A stretch of DNA of 64,000 nucleotides from Isoptericola sediminis (GTDB taxonomy: Bacteria; Actinomycetota; Actinomycetes; Actinomycetales; Cellulomonadaceae). The position numbers and the translations under genes were made by a program. The first letter of the stretch is position 1. Every line of letters starts with the position of its first letter. A model generated the notes under the pieces. It saw nothing but the letters and a program-made list of their open reading frames with translations, was not told the DNA's origin and searched no databases. Shown here piece by piece: positions 45,320 to 54,270 of this stretch. The stretch lies in contig NZ_JABFAJ010000007.1 in NCBI RefSeq assembly GCF_013085345.1, positions 1 to 64,000 of the forward strand. The letters are read 5' to 3'.

Positions 45320-46894
45320 GCTCGCCAGGCCGACGATCGCGTCGTCGGCCGTCCGCACGACGCTGCCACCGATGGCCGCGACCCGGACCGTGCCGACCGC
45401 GTCCGTGTGCCAGCGGGTGGTGCCGTCCGCGAGGTCGAGGGCGAGCAGGCCCGCCGACCCGTCCGCGCCGACGGCGGGGAGCAGCACCAGGGTGCCGTCG
45501 GTGACGACGCCTCCACCGCGCGGTCCGGCGCCGGTCGTGCGCAGGTCGTCCCGGGTCCAGCGCACCGCACCCGTGGCGACGTCGATCCCGACGAGGCCGG
45601 CGTCCGACCCGACCTGGGCCACGACCGTCCCCCCGGCCCGCGCCAGCACGCCGTGCACCGTGCCGACGTCGGCGGACCAGACCTCCTGGCCGGTGGAGTC
45701 GTAGGCGGTGAGACCTCCGCGGGAGCGGGCGAACAGCGGCCCCGTCCTGCTGTCGACGGCCATCGGCTCGAAGACGTAGCCGCGGACGACGACGACGTCG
45801 CCCCGCCCGCTCGCGTCCGTCAGCCGGGTGCCGCCGCCCTCGAACAGGTTCCAGCCCCCGTCCACCGACGGCAGGGCCAGACCGTCCACCGTCGACCCGT
45901 CCGGGAGCATCGCCGTGCTGCTGCCGCATACCGCGAGGCGGACCGTGGAGGACGTCGTCAGGACGGACGTGTGGATCGAGATGAGGTCCTGCCCCTCGGG
46001 GCCGGACGCGAGACCGCAGGCCCGCAGCTCGGCGGCGGTGCGCAGCTCCACGGGGACCCGCGCCCGCTCGGCACCGGACGCCGCGTCCTGGAGCCGCAGG
46101 ACGGGGTCCTGCCAGTCCTCGGACTGCTGGATCGCGGCGAGCCGCGTCGCGGCCTCGTCGGCGTCGTCGACCGTGAGGAGGGCCGCCGACCGCGCCCCGA
46201 CCGCCACGGACCCGTCCGGACCCGGTTCGACCCGCGGCGCCCCGGCGGTCCACGTCTCGAGCGTGCGGTCGTTGACCAGGCCCAGGTCGCGGCGCCCCTG
46301 CACCTGCCCGGCGGCGTCGACGACGACGGCCCGGCGTGCGGGCGCCCCCTCGAGGCAGACGAGACGGTCCACGGGTTCCACGAACTCCACGGGGAACGTC
46401 GGCCGCGGTCCGCACCGCGGCTGCTCGCCCAGGGCGTGCCGCCACACCTCGTCACCGGTCGTCGTGTCGACCGCGAGGAGTTCGGAGTCCGCGCGCGTGA
46501 CGACGACCCCGTCGGGCAGGACCGCGAGGACACCGTCGTCGGTCGCGACCCGCCAGACCTCGCGCAGCGGGGTGGAGAGGTCGGCGACACCGCCCGGCAT
46601 CGTCGCCATGTGCGCCGCGTGCGCGGCATCGGCCCGGCTGTCGGTGACCGCGACCCCGGCCGCCGTCCCGAGCACGGCGAGCGCCGCGACGCCGACGGCC
46701 CCGACACGGAGCCGGGGCGACGCGGCCCGCCACCGCGCCCCGAGCGGGCCGGCGACGTGCCGCCGGAACCAGCCCGGCCCGCCCGGCGCGGCCCCCCGGG
46801 TCGACCCGTCGACACCCGGTCCGCGGCCGCCGTCGTCCTCCTCGCCCTCGTCCGGGGCGAGGTCGATCTGCACGGGATCGGGCCGTCGCGGCAT
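45317..46894 (-). CDS. PQQ-like beta-propeller membrane protein, array copy D
   Basis: 525 aa. Cytoplasmic tail with IDL (10-12) and an acidic run, TM helix ~64-84, a His/Met-rich juxtamembrane segment ADAAHAAHMATMPGGVADLS, then the propeller (VLPDGVVVTRADSELLAVDTTTGDEVWRHAL; TAYDSTGQEVWSADV; LVGIDVATGAVRWTRDDL). Four conserved Cys (161, 180, then in LRAC and LAVC). Nearly colinear with copy E. ATG start with TAGATT (46902-46907) 7 nt upstream, the same promoter core as copy E. Confidence 0.86.
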   Translation of the reverse strand: MPRRPDPVQIDLAPDEGEEDDGGRGPGVDGSTRGAAPGGPGWFRRHVAGPLGARWRAASPRLRVGAVGVAALAVLGTAAGVAVTDSRADAAHAAHMATMPGGVADLSTPLREVWRVATDDGVLAVLPDGVVVTRADSELLAVDTTTGDEVWRHALGEQPRCGPRPTFPVEFVEPVDRLVCLEGAPARRAVVVDAAGQVQGRRDLGLVNDRTLETWTAGAPRVEPGPDGSVAVGARSAALLTVDDADEAATRLAAIQQSEDWQDPVLRLQDAASGAERARVPVELRTAAELRACGLASGPEGQDLISIHTSVLTTSSTVRLAVCGSSTAMLPDGSTVDGLALPSVDGGWNLFEGGGTRLTDASGRGDVVVVRGYVFEPMAVDSRTGPLFARSRGGLTAYDSTGQEVWSADVGTVHGVLARAGGTVVAQVGSDAGLVGIDVATGAVRWTRDDLRTTGAGPRGGGVVTDGTLVLLPAVGADGSAGLLALDLADGTTRWHTDAVGTVRVAAIGGSVVRTADDAIVGLAS

Positions 46895-46901
46895 ACCCTG
46901 C

Positions 46902-46907
46902 AATCTA
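46902..46907 (-). promoter_or_regulatory. -10 box TAGATT of propeller copy D
   Basis: TAGATTGCAGGGT then ATG on the minus strand. Copy E has TAGATTGCCGGGT then ATG: the same 13-mer with one change, so the start region was duplicated with the gene. Confidence 0.55.
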
Positions 46908-46941
46908 CCGCCGCAGCGGCAGGCTCCCGCCGCTGCCCGCT

Positions 46942-48564
46942 CTAGCCGACACCCAGGACCTCGGGCGCCAGGCCGACCAGTGCGGCGTCGGCGGTCTCGA
47001 CCTGCACCCCGTCGACCGTCGTGACGAAGCCGCCGCCCATCGCGTCGACGAGGACGGGTCGCCCGGCTACGACGGAGACACTGCCGTAGCGGGCGTCCGC
47101 GGTGGTGCTCCACACCGTCCGGCCATCGTCGAGGTCGACCGCGACGAGATCGGTCAGCGGGCCGCCGGTGACGGTCAGCAGCGCGATCGAACCGTCGGTG
47201 GCGGCGCCGTGCACCCCGCCGTGGTCACCGGGCGACAGATCGTCGCGGGTCCACCGGACGTCACCCGTCCCGAGGTCGACGGCCGAGACCGTGCCGTCGT
47301 CGAGGAGCAGCACGGCGACCCCGTCGGCACGTGCCAGGTAGCCGTCGATCTCCTCGGCGTCGGCCGTCCACAGCCGGTCGCCGTCGCCGAGACCCGCCAG
47401 ACGTCCCTCCTCGACCAGGACGAGTCGCGGCCCCGTCGTACCGTCGACGACCGTCGGCTCGACGACGGCTCCGGGGATCGTGCGTTCGACGTCGCCCGAG
47501 GCGTCCACCAGGCGCGTCCCGCCCTCGACGGGCTGCACGAACCCTCCGTCGACCGACGGGTACCGCACGGGCTCGGACCGCTCACCGTCGGTGCTCAGCG
47601 CGACGGACTCCCGACACACCGAGAAGTGGACCTCCCCGCCCCAGACCCAGAGGGTGGGCGCCACGTGGAGCGTCGAGCTGCCGTCCGGGCCGTCGCTCGT
47701 GGCACAGCCCGCCAGGTCCGCGGCGGTGCGGAGCTCGAGCGTCGCCTCGCCCCGGACCTCACCGGTCAGGGCGTCCTCGACCCGGACCGTCGGGTCCTGC
47801 CAGCGTCCCTCGGAGCGGGCCCGCGCCAGGTCCGCGACGGGGTCGGTCGGGTCGAGCGCCAGACCGTGCGTGGCGCGTTCGAGCACGGCGATCGTCCCGT
47901 CCTGCGCCGGGAGGATCTGCGGTGCGTCCCGGTCCCAGATCTCGCGACCCCAGTTGGCGAAGCCCAGGTCGCGTTCCCCGAGCACCACGCCCGTGGCGTC
48001 CAGCACGGTCGCGGTGCGTTCGCCCGCGCCGTGCACGCACACGAGCGTCCCCGACGGCGCGACCGCGGCTCCGGTCGACCTCGAGCCGCACTCGGCGAGT
48101 GCGCCCAGCTCGTGCCGCCACACCTCCTCGCCCGTGGCCGCGTCGACCCCGAGCACGTCGGCCCCGTCGCGGGTGACGACGACACCGTCCGGGAGCACCG
48201 CCAGGACGCCGTCGTCGGTCTCCACCCGCCACGTCTCGTGCAGCGGCTCGGAGAGGTCCGCGACCCCGCCCGGCATCGCCGCCATGTGCTCCGCGTGCGC
48301 GGCGTCGGCCCGGGCGTCGAGCGCTGCGATCCCGGCCGCCGCCCCGACGACGGCGACGGTCGTCACGGCGACGATCCCGATCTGCAGCCGACGAGGTGTC
48401 GCCCGCCAGCGTGCGCGGACCGGCCCGCCGACGTGGCGGCTGAACCAGCCGGGCACGGTGGGTTCGCCCGCCGACCCGGCGCCGGCCGTCCCTCCGCCGT
48501 CCCCGGGACCGCCCTCGTCGTCGGCGACGAGATCGAACCGGACGTGGTCATGCGGTGGGGACAT
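46942..48564 (-). CDS. PQQ-like beta-propeller membrane protein, array copy E
   Basis: 540 aa, first-transcribed copy. Cytoplasmic tail with FDL (10-12), basic stretch, TM helix ~61-81, juxtamembrane ADAAHAEHMAAMPGGVADLS (His, Met residues), extracellular propeller (VLPDGVVVTRDGADVLGVDAATG; VSAVDLGTGDVRWTRDDL; LVAVDLDDGRTVW). Four conserved Cys at 159, 176, 287 and 317, placed as in the other copies, so probably two disulfides. ATG 48564 with TAGATT (48572-48577) 7 nt upstream; an earlier in-frame start at 48585 would precede the -10 box. Confidence 0.86.
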   Translation of the reverse strand: MSPPHDHVRFDLVADDEGGPGDGGGTAGAGSAGEPTVPGWFSRHVGGPVRARWRATPRRLQIGIVAVTTVAVVGAAAGIAALDARADAAHAEHMAAMPGGVADLSEPLHETWRVETDDGVLAVLPDGVVVTRDGADVLGVDAATGEEVWRHELGALAECGSRSTGAAVAPSGTLVCVHGAGERTATVLDATGVVLGERDLGFANWGREIWDRDAPQILPAQDGTIAVLERATHGLALDPTDPVADLARARSEGRWQDPTVRVEDALTGEVRGEATLELRTAADLAGCATSDGPDGSSTLHVAPTLWVWGGEVHFSVCRESVALSTDGERSEPVRYPSVDGGFVQPVEGGTRLVDASGDVERTIPGAVVEPTVVDGTTGPRLVLVEEGRLAGLGDGDRLWTADAEEIDGYLARADGVAVLLLDDGTVSAVDLGTGDVRWTRDDLSPGDHGGVHGAATDGSIALLTVTGGPLTDLVAVDLDDGRTVWSTTADARYGSVSVVAGRPVLVDAMGGGFVTTVDGVQVETADAALVGLAPEVLGVG

Positions 48565-48571
48565 ACCCGGC

Positions 48572-48577
48572 AATCTA
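48572..48577 (-). promoter_or_regulatory. -10 box TAGATT of propeller copy E
   Basis: Leads the array; ends 7 nt before the ATG. No clear -35 hexamer is visible; TTGAGG lies only 13 nt upstream. Confidence 0.5.
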
Positions 48578-48609
48578 TCCGTCACGATCGCCTCAAGGTA
48601 ACCCCTTGA

Positions 48610-49851
48610 CTAGTTCTGCGGGCGCAGCGCCTGCCGCCAGGACACGCGGCCGCCCGTCTGCAGCAGCGACCCGCGGAACGCCCGCTCGGAGACCAGCAAC
48701 GCCGCCGCGGCGAACCCGGCCAGGAGCACCAGCGAGACCACCGGCTCCCACCACGCCGCGTCCCGCGCCAGCACCCGGGCCGGCATCGCCACCACCGACG
48801 CGATCGGCACGTACGACAGCACGGTGAGGAACGCGCCCGAGGCGGAGAACGTCACGAAGTAGACGCCCATCACCAGGAAGGTCATCGGCGTGGCCGTGTA
48901 CTGCAGGTCCTCGGCGCGGCTGGCCAGGGCCCCGGCGACCGCGTACAGGGCCGCCAGCGCCAGGAACCCGACCGTGAAGAACACCACGAACCAGATCAGC
49001 GACGTCGACAGCGCCGGCAACGCCATCGAGACCGGGCTCGCCGAGACCGCGACCAGGCCGATCCCCGCGAACAGCAGGTTCTGGCCCACGGCGATGACCG
49101 AGCTGCCCAGGATCTTGCCGGCCAGCAGCTGACGCAGCGGGATCGCGGTGGCGATGATCTCCACGAGGCGGGACTGCTTCTCCTCGACCACGGAGCTCGC
49201 GATCATGTTGCCCGAGGTGATCGCCCCCGCGAAGAACAGGAACGACAGCGCGAGGGTCGCGAAGAAGAGCGCCTGCTCACCGACAGCGTCGGGTTCCAGG
49301 GCCTCGGTGGTCAGCTCGGCGCCGGCCGACAGCTCCGTCACCGAGGTGCCGGCCGCCTCGGCGTTCGCCGCCACCACCTGCTGCTCGACGGCGGTGGCCA
49401 CGAACCGCTCCACGGACCCGCCCGGCTCACCCTGGCCGGCGAGCACCCAGCCGTCGTCGCCCGGATGCAGCCAGGCGTCGGCGTCACCGGCCGCGAGCGC
49501 CCTCCGTGCCGCGTCCGCGTCGGCCACCTCGAGGACGTCGATCTCGTCGTTCCCGCCCTCGTCGGCGGCCAGCTCGTCGGCGGACGTCACCGCCGCGACG
49601 GCGGCGGTGTCGTCGCTGCTCACCGCGACGGTGGTGGTGTCGACCCGGTTGGCCTGCCAGGCGAAGAACGCCGCGAGAGCGACGATGACGACGAGCGAGA
49701 CGACGAGGCCGACGACGAAGGCCCGGTTCATCGCGCGGGTGACGATCTCGCGCTGCATCACCAGTCGCCAGGCGCCCCGGGTGCCCTCGTCCTGCCGTCC
49801 GGGCGACGAGTCCGCGGCGAGGCGTGTCGGTTGCTGCGTGGACGTGGTCAT
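48610..49851 (-). CDS. ABC-2 permease, NatB-like
   Basis: 413 aa. TM helix 1 near residues 45-67 is followed by a ~150-residue extracytoplasmic domain (TVAVSSDDTAAVAAVT ... ELTTEAL), then five or six C-terminal helices with the ABC-2 motif SSVVEEKQSRLVEIIATAIPLRQLLAGKILG. This TM-large loop-TM build is that of the NatB sodium exporter and related ABC-2 permeases. The ATG overlaps the stop of the ATPase gene (ATGA). Confidence 0.92.
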   Translation of the reverse strand: MTTSTQQPTRLAADSSPGRQDEGTRGAWRLVMQREIVTRAMNRAFVVGLVVSLVVIVALAAFFAWQANRVDTTTVAVSSDDTAAVAAVTSADELAADEGGNDEIDVLEVADADAARRALAAGDADAWLHPGDDGWVLAGQGEPGGSVERFVATAVEQQVVAANAEAAGTSVTELSAGAELTTEALEPDAVGEQALFFATLALSFLFFAGAITSGNMIASSVVEEKQSRLVEIIATAIPLRQLLAGKILGSSVIAVGQNLLFAGIGLVAVSASPVSMALPALSTSLIWFVVFFTVGFLALAALYAVAGALASRAEDLQYTATPMTFLVMGVYFVTFSASGAFLTVLSYVPIASVVAMPARVLARDAAWWEPVVSLVLLAGFAAAALLVSERAFRGSLLQTGGRVSWRQALRPQN

Positions 49852-50735
49852 GAGGTCACCTCGCGGTAGATCTGGGCCAGGGACGGGCGGACCGGGGAGA
49901 GCTCGCGCACGGTGCCCCGCTCGACCGCCGCGGCGAGCAGACGCCGGGCCGCCTCCTCGTCGGCGAGCTCCAGCAGCGCCGTCGCGCCGTCCACGTCGAC
50001 GGCGTGCACACCCGGCACGCCCCGGACCCAGCCGGCGTCGCCGCCGAGCACCAGCCGGTGCCGCACGGTGCCCGTCTCCTGCAGCTCGGCGGGGGTCCCG
50101 TCCGCCACGACCCGGCCGCCGCGCAGGATGACGAGCCGCTCGCACAGCCGCTCGACGAGGTCGAGCTGGTGGGAGCTGAACAGCACCGGCACCCCCCGTG
50201 CGGTGTGCCCCCGCAGCAGGTCGACCATGTCGTCCACGGCGGTGGGGTCGAGCCCGGAGAACGGCTCGTCGAGGATCAGCGCCCGCGGCCGGCCCATGAG
50301 CGCCGCCGTGATCTGGACGCGCTGCTGGTTGCCGAGGCTCAGCTTCTCCACGTGGTCCTTGGCGCGGTCGGCCAGGCCGAGGCGGTCCAGGTGCTCCAGG
50401 GCCTCGGCGCGCGCCGTGGCGGCCGGGATGCCGCGCAGCCGCGCGAGGTAGACGAGCTGGTCCAGGGCCGGCTGCTTCGGGTAGAGGCCGCGTTCCTCGG
50501 GCATGTAGCCGAAGGTGCGGCGGTCCGCCCGGGTGACGGGGGCGCCGTCGAAGAGCACGTCCCCGGAGGTGGAGGCGAGGACCCCCATCATCATCCGCAT
50601 CGTGGACGTCTTGCCGGCGCCGTTCGAACCGACGAACCCGGTGAGCATCCCGCCACGGGCGGCGAAGGAGACGCCGTCGACGGCGCGCAGGTCGCCGAAG
50701 GTTCTGGTCAGGTCCCTGACCTCGAGTGTGGACAT
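49848..50735 (-). CDS. ABC ATPase, NatA-like
   Basis: 295 aa. Walker A GSNGAGKT (Ser in place of the usual Pro), signature variant LSLGNQQRVQITAAL, Walker B ALILDEPFSGLDPTAVDD, switch His LFSSHQLDLVERL. Partner of the NatB-like permease; sodium or drug export is likely for the class. ATG 50735 with TAGCGT (50743-50748) ending 7 nt upstream; an upstream in-frame start would precede that promoter. Confidence 0.92.
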   Translation of the reverse strand: MSTLEVRDLTRTFGDLRAVDGVSFAARGGMLTGFVGSNGAGKTSTMRMMMGVLASTSGDVLFDGAPVTRADRRTFGYMPEERGLYPKQPALDQLVYLARLRGIPAATARAEALEHLDRLGLADRAKDHVEKLSLGNQQRVQITAALMGRPRALILDEPFSGLDPTAVDDMVDLLRGHTARGVPVLFSSHQLDLVERLCERLVILRGGRVVADGTPAELQETGTVRHRLVLGGDAGWVRGVPGVHAVDVDGATALLELADEEAARRLLAAAVERGTVRELSPVRPSLAQIYREVTS

Positions 50736-50942
50736 GCGACTCACGCTACGGGCGCGGTGCCGGTCGCGGATCCGCCGTGAGGAGGACCTGCGCGGCTCCG
50801 TCGTGCGGGCGAGATCACCGCGTCGTCGGCGACGTCGTCCGCGGTCATCGATCGGCGATGGATGCGTGACCGAGCACGTCGGGATGGTCACATCCTGTGG
50901 ACGACGTGCCCGGCGATTCCTTCCGCCTGGTCTGCTGGGGCG

Positions 50943-51932
50943 GTGCCGTCACCCCCGTTGGTCGTCCCGGAGCGCGCTCGACGGATCGCGGCCCGGCAGG
51001 AGGGACTGCTCTCGACCGACCAGTGCAGGTCGTCCGGCATCACCCGTCAGCAGGCGGCGCGCCTGGTCGCCCAGGGGCGCTGGCGCCGCCCGGTCCGCGG
51101 CGTGTACGACACCGGAGTCCCCGGGGAGCCGGGACGGGACCGCCTCGACCGCGCGCGACGACGCGCCGCCCTGCTCGGTCCGCTGGCGTGCCCCGGCACC
51201 GTGGCCACCGGTGTCGCCGCGCTGGTCCTGCACGGCGTCCAGGGGGCACCGGTCGAGGTCCGGTCGGAGGTCACGGTCCCGGACGGGTCCGCACGCCGCG
51301 GCCCCGGCCCCGTCCGTGTCCGTCGGCTGCGGCTCCGCCGCTGGGCGGAGGTCGACGGCATCGCCTGCGCCCTGCCGGAGGACGCCCTGGCCCAGGCGGT
51401 CCCGACGCTGCCGAGGTACCGCGCCGTCGCGATGATGGACTCGGCGGGCCACCGAGGTCTCGTCTCACGCGCACTCCTGGACCGCGCCCGGGAGAAGTCC
51501 GGCGACCTCGCCGGGTCGGCCGCGCGCCGGTCCTGGTGGGACGAGTGCGACCCGCGCGCCGAGTCACCGGCCGAGACCTGGGCACGCCTGAGCTGCGCCG
51601 ACGCCGGCGTCGAGCCGGACGCCCTGCAGCTGCGGCTGGTCGGGGAGTCCGGGCGGGTCGTGGCCCGCGTCGACCTGGCGTGGCTGCTTCCCGACGGGAG
51701 CGCGCTGCTGGTCGAGATCGACGGGCGTGATGCCCACACCGGGCCGGAGGCCCTCGTCGCCGACCGGATCCGTCAGAACCGGATCAGCGGACGGCGGTCC
51801 CTGGTCCGCCGGTACACGGGGCGTGAGGCCTGCAACGGCACCGTCGCCCGGGAAGTGGCCCGGCTCCTGGCCGCGGAGGGCTGGCGCCCTCACCCGGTCC
51901 GGGCGGACCACGGCTTCGTCCTGCCGAGGTGA
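50943..51932 (+). CDS. AbiEi-like antitoxin-domain protein with nuclease-like C terminus
   Basis: About 329 aa. The N-terminal ~50 residues form the AbiEi_4-type winged helix (RIAARQEGLLSTDQCRSSGITRQQAARLVAQGRWRRPVRGVYDTG). The C-terminal ~90 residues look like a DUF559/Vsr-like PD-(D/E)xK fold (VARVDLAWLLPDGSALLVEIDG...). It is a common actinobacterial stand-alone gene; no toxin gene is adjacent, so a toxin-antitoxin role is doubtful. The start is uncertain: GTG 50943 is used because homologues begin with an LVVPERARR-like stretch; ATG 50862 would add 27 residues. Confidence 0.75.
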   Translation: MPSPPLVVPERARRIAARQEGLLSTDQCRSSGITRQQAARLVAQGRWRRPVRGVYDTGVPGEPGRDRLDRARRRAALLGPLACPGTVATGVAALVLHGVQGAPVEVRSEVTVPDGSARRGPGPVRVRRLRLRRWAEVDGIACALPEDALAQAVPTLPRYRAVAMMDSAGHRGLVSRALLDRAREKSGDLAGSAARRSWWDECDPRAESPAETWARLSCADAGVEPDALQLRLVGESGRVVARVDLAWLLPDGSALLVEIDGRDAHTGPEALVADRIRQNRISGRRSLVRRYTGREACNGTVAREVARLLAAEGWRPHPVRADHGFVLPR

Positions 51933-51961
51933 CGAGGCACCTGCCGGTCGACGACGGCCCT

Positions 51962-51990
51962 GGTCAGCCGTCACCTCCGGAGCGCTGACC
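51962..51990. terminator. convergent-gene hairpin
   Basis: GGTCAGC (51962-51968) pairs with GCTGACC (51984-51990) round a 15-nt loop, in the 136-bp gap between the AbiEi-like gene and the converging response-regulator gene. The rest of the gap shows nothing. Confidence 0.45.
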
Positions 51991-52068
51991 GGGCGCGTCG
52001 TCACGCACGCACGGCCCTCGGCGACGACGCGGAAGGTCAGGCATCACCGGCTGATGGCTGACCGTCCA

Positions 52069-52764
52069 CTACGCCGGATCCGGCCCGTCCTGCAGACCGT
52101 GCCGGTGGACGTAGACGACCGCCTGGACCCGGTCGCGCAGGTGGAGCTTGGACAGCACGTTGGACACGTGCGTCTTGACGGTCGCCTCGCCCAGGTACAG
52201 CTCGGCGGCGATCTCCGCGTTGGACAGCCCGCGGCCCACCTGCACCAGCACCTCGTGCTCCCGGGCTGTCAACCGGTCCAGACCCGGGGCCGACGGCGGC
52301 GTGACGGCGTCCCGGACGGCCGGTGCCTGCGCCGGGCCGGCGGCGCCCCGGGCCACCATCCGCTCCACGACCCGCCGCGTCACCTGCGGCGACAGCAGCC
52401 CGTGGCCGTCGGCGACGGTGCGCACGGCATCGACGAGATGGTCGGCGTCGGCGTTCTTCAGCAGGAACCCCGACGCACCGGCGGCCAGGGCGTCGAAGAC
52501 GTAGGCGTCGTCGTCGAACGTCGTGAGCACCAGCACGCGGGACAGGTCCTCCGCGACGATCCGGCGGGTCGCCTCGATCCCGTCCATCACCGGCATCTGG
52601 ACGTCCATGAGCACGACGTCGGGCCGCAGCTCGCGGGCCGCCGCCACGGCGTCGACGCCGTCCCCCGCCTCCCCGACGACGTCCAGGTCGTCCTCGAGGG
52701 CCAGGATGAGCCGGAACCCCGACCGCACCAGCCGCTGGTCGTCCACGAGCAGCACCGAGGTCAC
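52069..52764 (-). CDS. NarL-family response regulator
   Basis: 231 aa. Receiver (~residues 1-120: LLVDDQR, phospho-Asp in [10 protein letters not shown], Thr in LTTFDD, Lys in GFLLKN), a Pro/Ala-rich linker, LuxR-type HTH (~165-225: [25 protein letters not shown]...[10 protein letters not shown]). GTG start (52762-52764) overlaps the kinase stop by 4 bp (GTGA). The target genes are not evident from the neighbourhood. Confidence 0.94.
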   Translation of the reverse strand: MTSVLLVDDQRLVRSGFRLILALEDDLDVVGEAGDGVDAVAAARELRPDVVLMDVQMPVMDGIEATRRIVAEDLSRVLVLTTFDDDAYVFDALAAGASGFLLKNADADHLVDAVRTVADGHGLLSPQVTRRVVERMVARGAAGPAQAPAVRDAVTPPSAPGLDRLTAREHEVLVQVGRGLSNAEIAAELYLGEATVKTHVSNVLSKLHLRDRVQAVVYVHRHGLQDGPDPA

Positions 52765-54140
52765 GACCCGTCCTCCGGGAGGGGGAGCCGCACGCGCACC
52801 CGGTAGCCGCCGGTCACCCGCGGGCCGATCTCGGCCACTCCGTGGTGGGCGGCGACGCGCTCCCGGAGCCCGACGAGCCCCAGCCCCGTGCCGGACGACC
52901 CCGGCCGTGCGCGACCGTCGTCGAGCACCTCGACCTCCGCGAAGCCCGCCGAGGCACCGGGCGCGCCGCCATCGCGGCGGTCCACCCGGACCGTGACGGA
53001 GGCCCTGCGGGCCGTCGAGTGCTTGCGCACGTTGGCCAGTCCCTCCTGGACCGTCCGGTAGAGACTCAACGCCAGCGGGGCGGGGACGTCGGCCTCCGCC
53101 CCGGAAGGTTCCGCGACCAGCGCGTAGGCGACGTCCAGCCCGTCCTCGGCGGCCGCCAGCGCGGGGATGTCCGGCAGCCCCGGCCCGGGCGAGCGCCCGC
53201 CGGTGTCGTCGGCACCGGCCGCGTCGGTGCCGGTGTCCCGCAGGGTCCCCACCAGCCCCCGCATCTGGGTCACCGCCTCCCGGGAGGCGGACTCGATCAC
53301 CGCCAGCGGCACCCCGGGGTCCTGCGCGGCGGTGTCGCCCTTGGCCAGCAGCCGGCGGGCCGCCGCGGCCTGGATGCCGATGACCGAGACGTGGTGGGCG
53401 ACGACATCGTGCAGCTCCCGGGCGATGCGCAGCCGGTCCGAGACGACGGCACGCCGCTGCAGCTCGGCGGACTGCCGTTCGATCGTGGCGGTCTGCTCGC
53501 CGAGCTGGCGGCGACGCCGCGCGGCGTTCCAGGACACCTGGCCGATCGCGATCGCACCGAGGAAGTACGCGATGTTGATCAGCCACACGTTGGCGACCAT
53601 GGCGACGATCGGGTCGACGGAGCCGGGCGGCTCGTCGAGGAGTCCCTGCGACTCGGCGGCCTGCTGCAGTCCCGAGCCCACGGCGATCTCCCACAGGAGC
53701 CAGGTGAACATCGCCAACAGGCAGACCCCGACGACGACCACCATCGCCTGGCGGTCCCGCGCCCAGGCGACGGCCGAGTACAGCGCGACGAAGTAGACCG
53801 CCTGGAGCACCACCGTCATCGGGATCGTCGGGACGGTGAGGCCCACCACCAGGAAGTGCGCGTAGACGACCACGAGGACCGTCAGGGGATACCGGCGGCG
53901 CACGACGAGGGGCAGCGCCCCGGCCGCCGACAGCACGGCCACGAGCCACGCGGGCGTCCCCGCCTCGATGATCCCGGCCGAGCGCGCCAGCTCGGAGCCG
54001 CACACGGCCAGCACGACGAGGGCGAGGCCCAGCCACACGTCGTGCCGACGCGACAGGACCGGGTCGGTCGGGGTGCGCTCGAAGTCGGCGTCGAGACCGA
54101 ACCACTCGGCGATCAGCTCGGTAGGGCGCAGGCGCGGCAT
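52761..54140 (-). CDS. NarL-type sensor histidine kinase
   Basis: 459 aa. Cytoplasmic ~30 residues, several TM helices (~32-190), a coiled segment, HisKA_3 with phospho-acceptor His in [16 protein letters not shown], and a HATPase domain ([32 protein letters not shown]). ATG with TACGCT (54147-54152) 6 nt upstream: leaderless. Forms a pair with the response regulator gene it overlaps. The 130-bp gap upstream, before aztD, holds this promoter and nothing else I can name. Confidence 0.93.
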   Translation of the reverse strand: MPRLRPTELIAEWFGLDADFERTPTDPVLSRRHDVWLGLALVVLAVCGSELARSAGIIEAGTPAWLVAVLSAAGALPLVVRRRYPLTVLVVVYAHFLVVGLTVPTIPMTVVLQAVYFVALYSAVAWARDRQAMVVVVGVCLLAMFTWLLWEIAVGSGLQQAAESQGLLDEPPGSVDPIVAMVANVWLINIAYFLGAIAIGQVSWNAARRRRQLGEQTATIERQSAELQRRAVVSDRLRIARELHDVVAHHVSVIGIQAAAARRLLAKGDTAAQDPGVPLAVIESASREAVTQMRGLVGTLRDTGTDAAGADDTGGRSPGPGLPDIPALAAAEDGLDVAYALVAEPSGAEADVPAPLALSLYRTVQEGLANVRKHSTARRASVTVRVDRRDGGAPGASAGFAEVEVLDDGRARPGSSGTGLGLVGLRERVAAHHGVAEIGPRVTGGYRVRVRLPLPEDGS

Positions 54141-54270
54141 CCGTCCAGCGTACGGAGGAGCGGCGCCCGGGCGCCTCCCCCGCGCGACGGACCTCGCTCC
54201 GACCCGTGACGCCGCCGGGACCCGGTGCGTTGCGGCGCACCCCGGCCCGACGGCGTCACGCGGAGCTCGC

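Noticed and set aside
50943-51932. A toxin-antitoxin module at the AbiEi-like gene
   Set aside because: Only the antitoxin-type N-terminal winged helix is present. No AbiEii-like nucleotidyltransferase gene is adjacent, and the neighbours are an ABC exporter and a two-component system.
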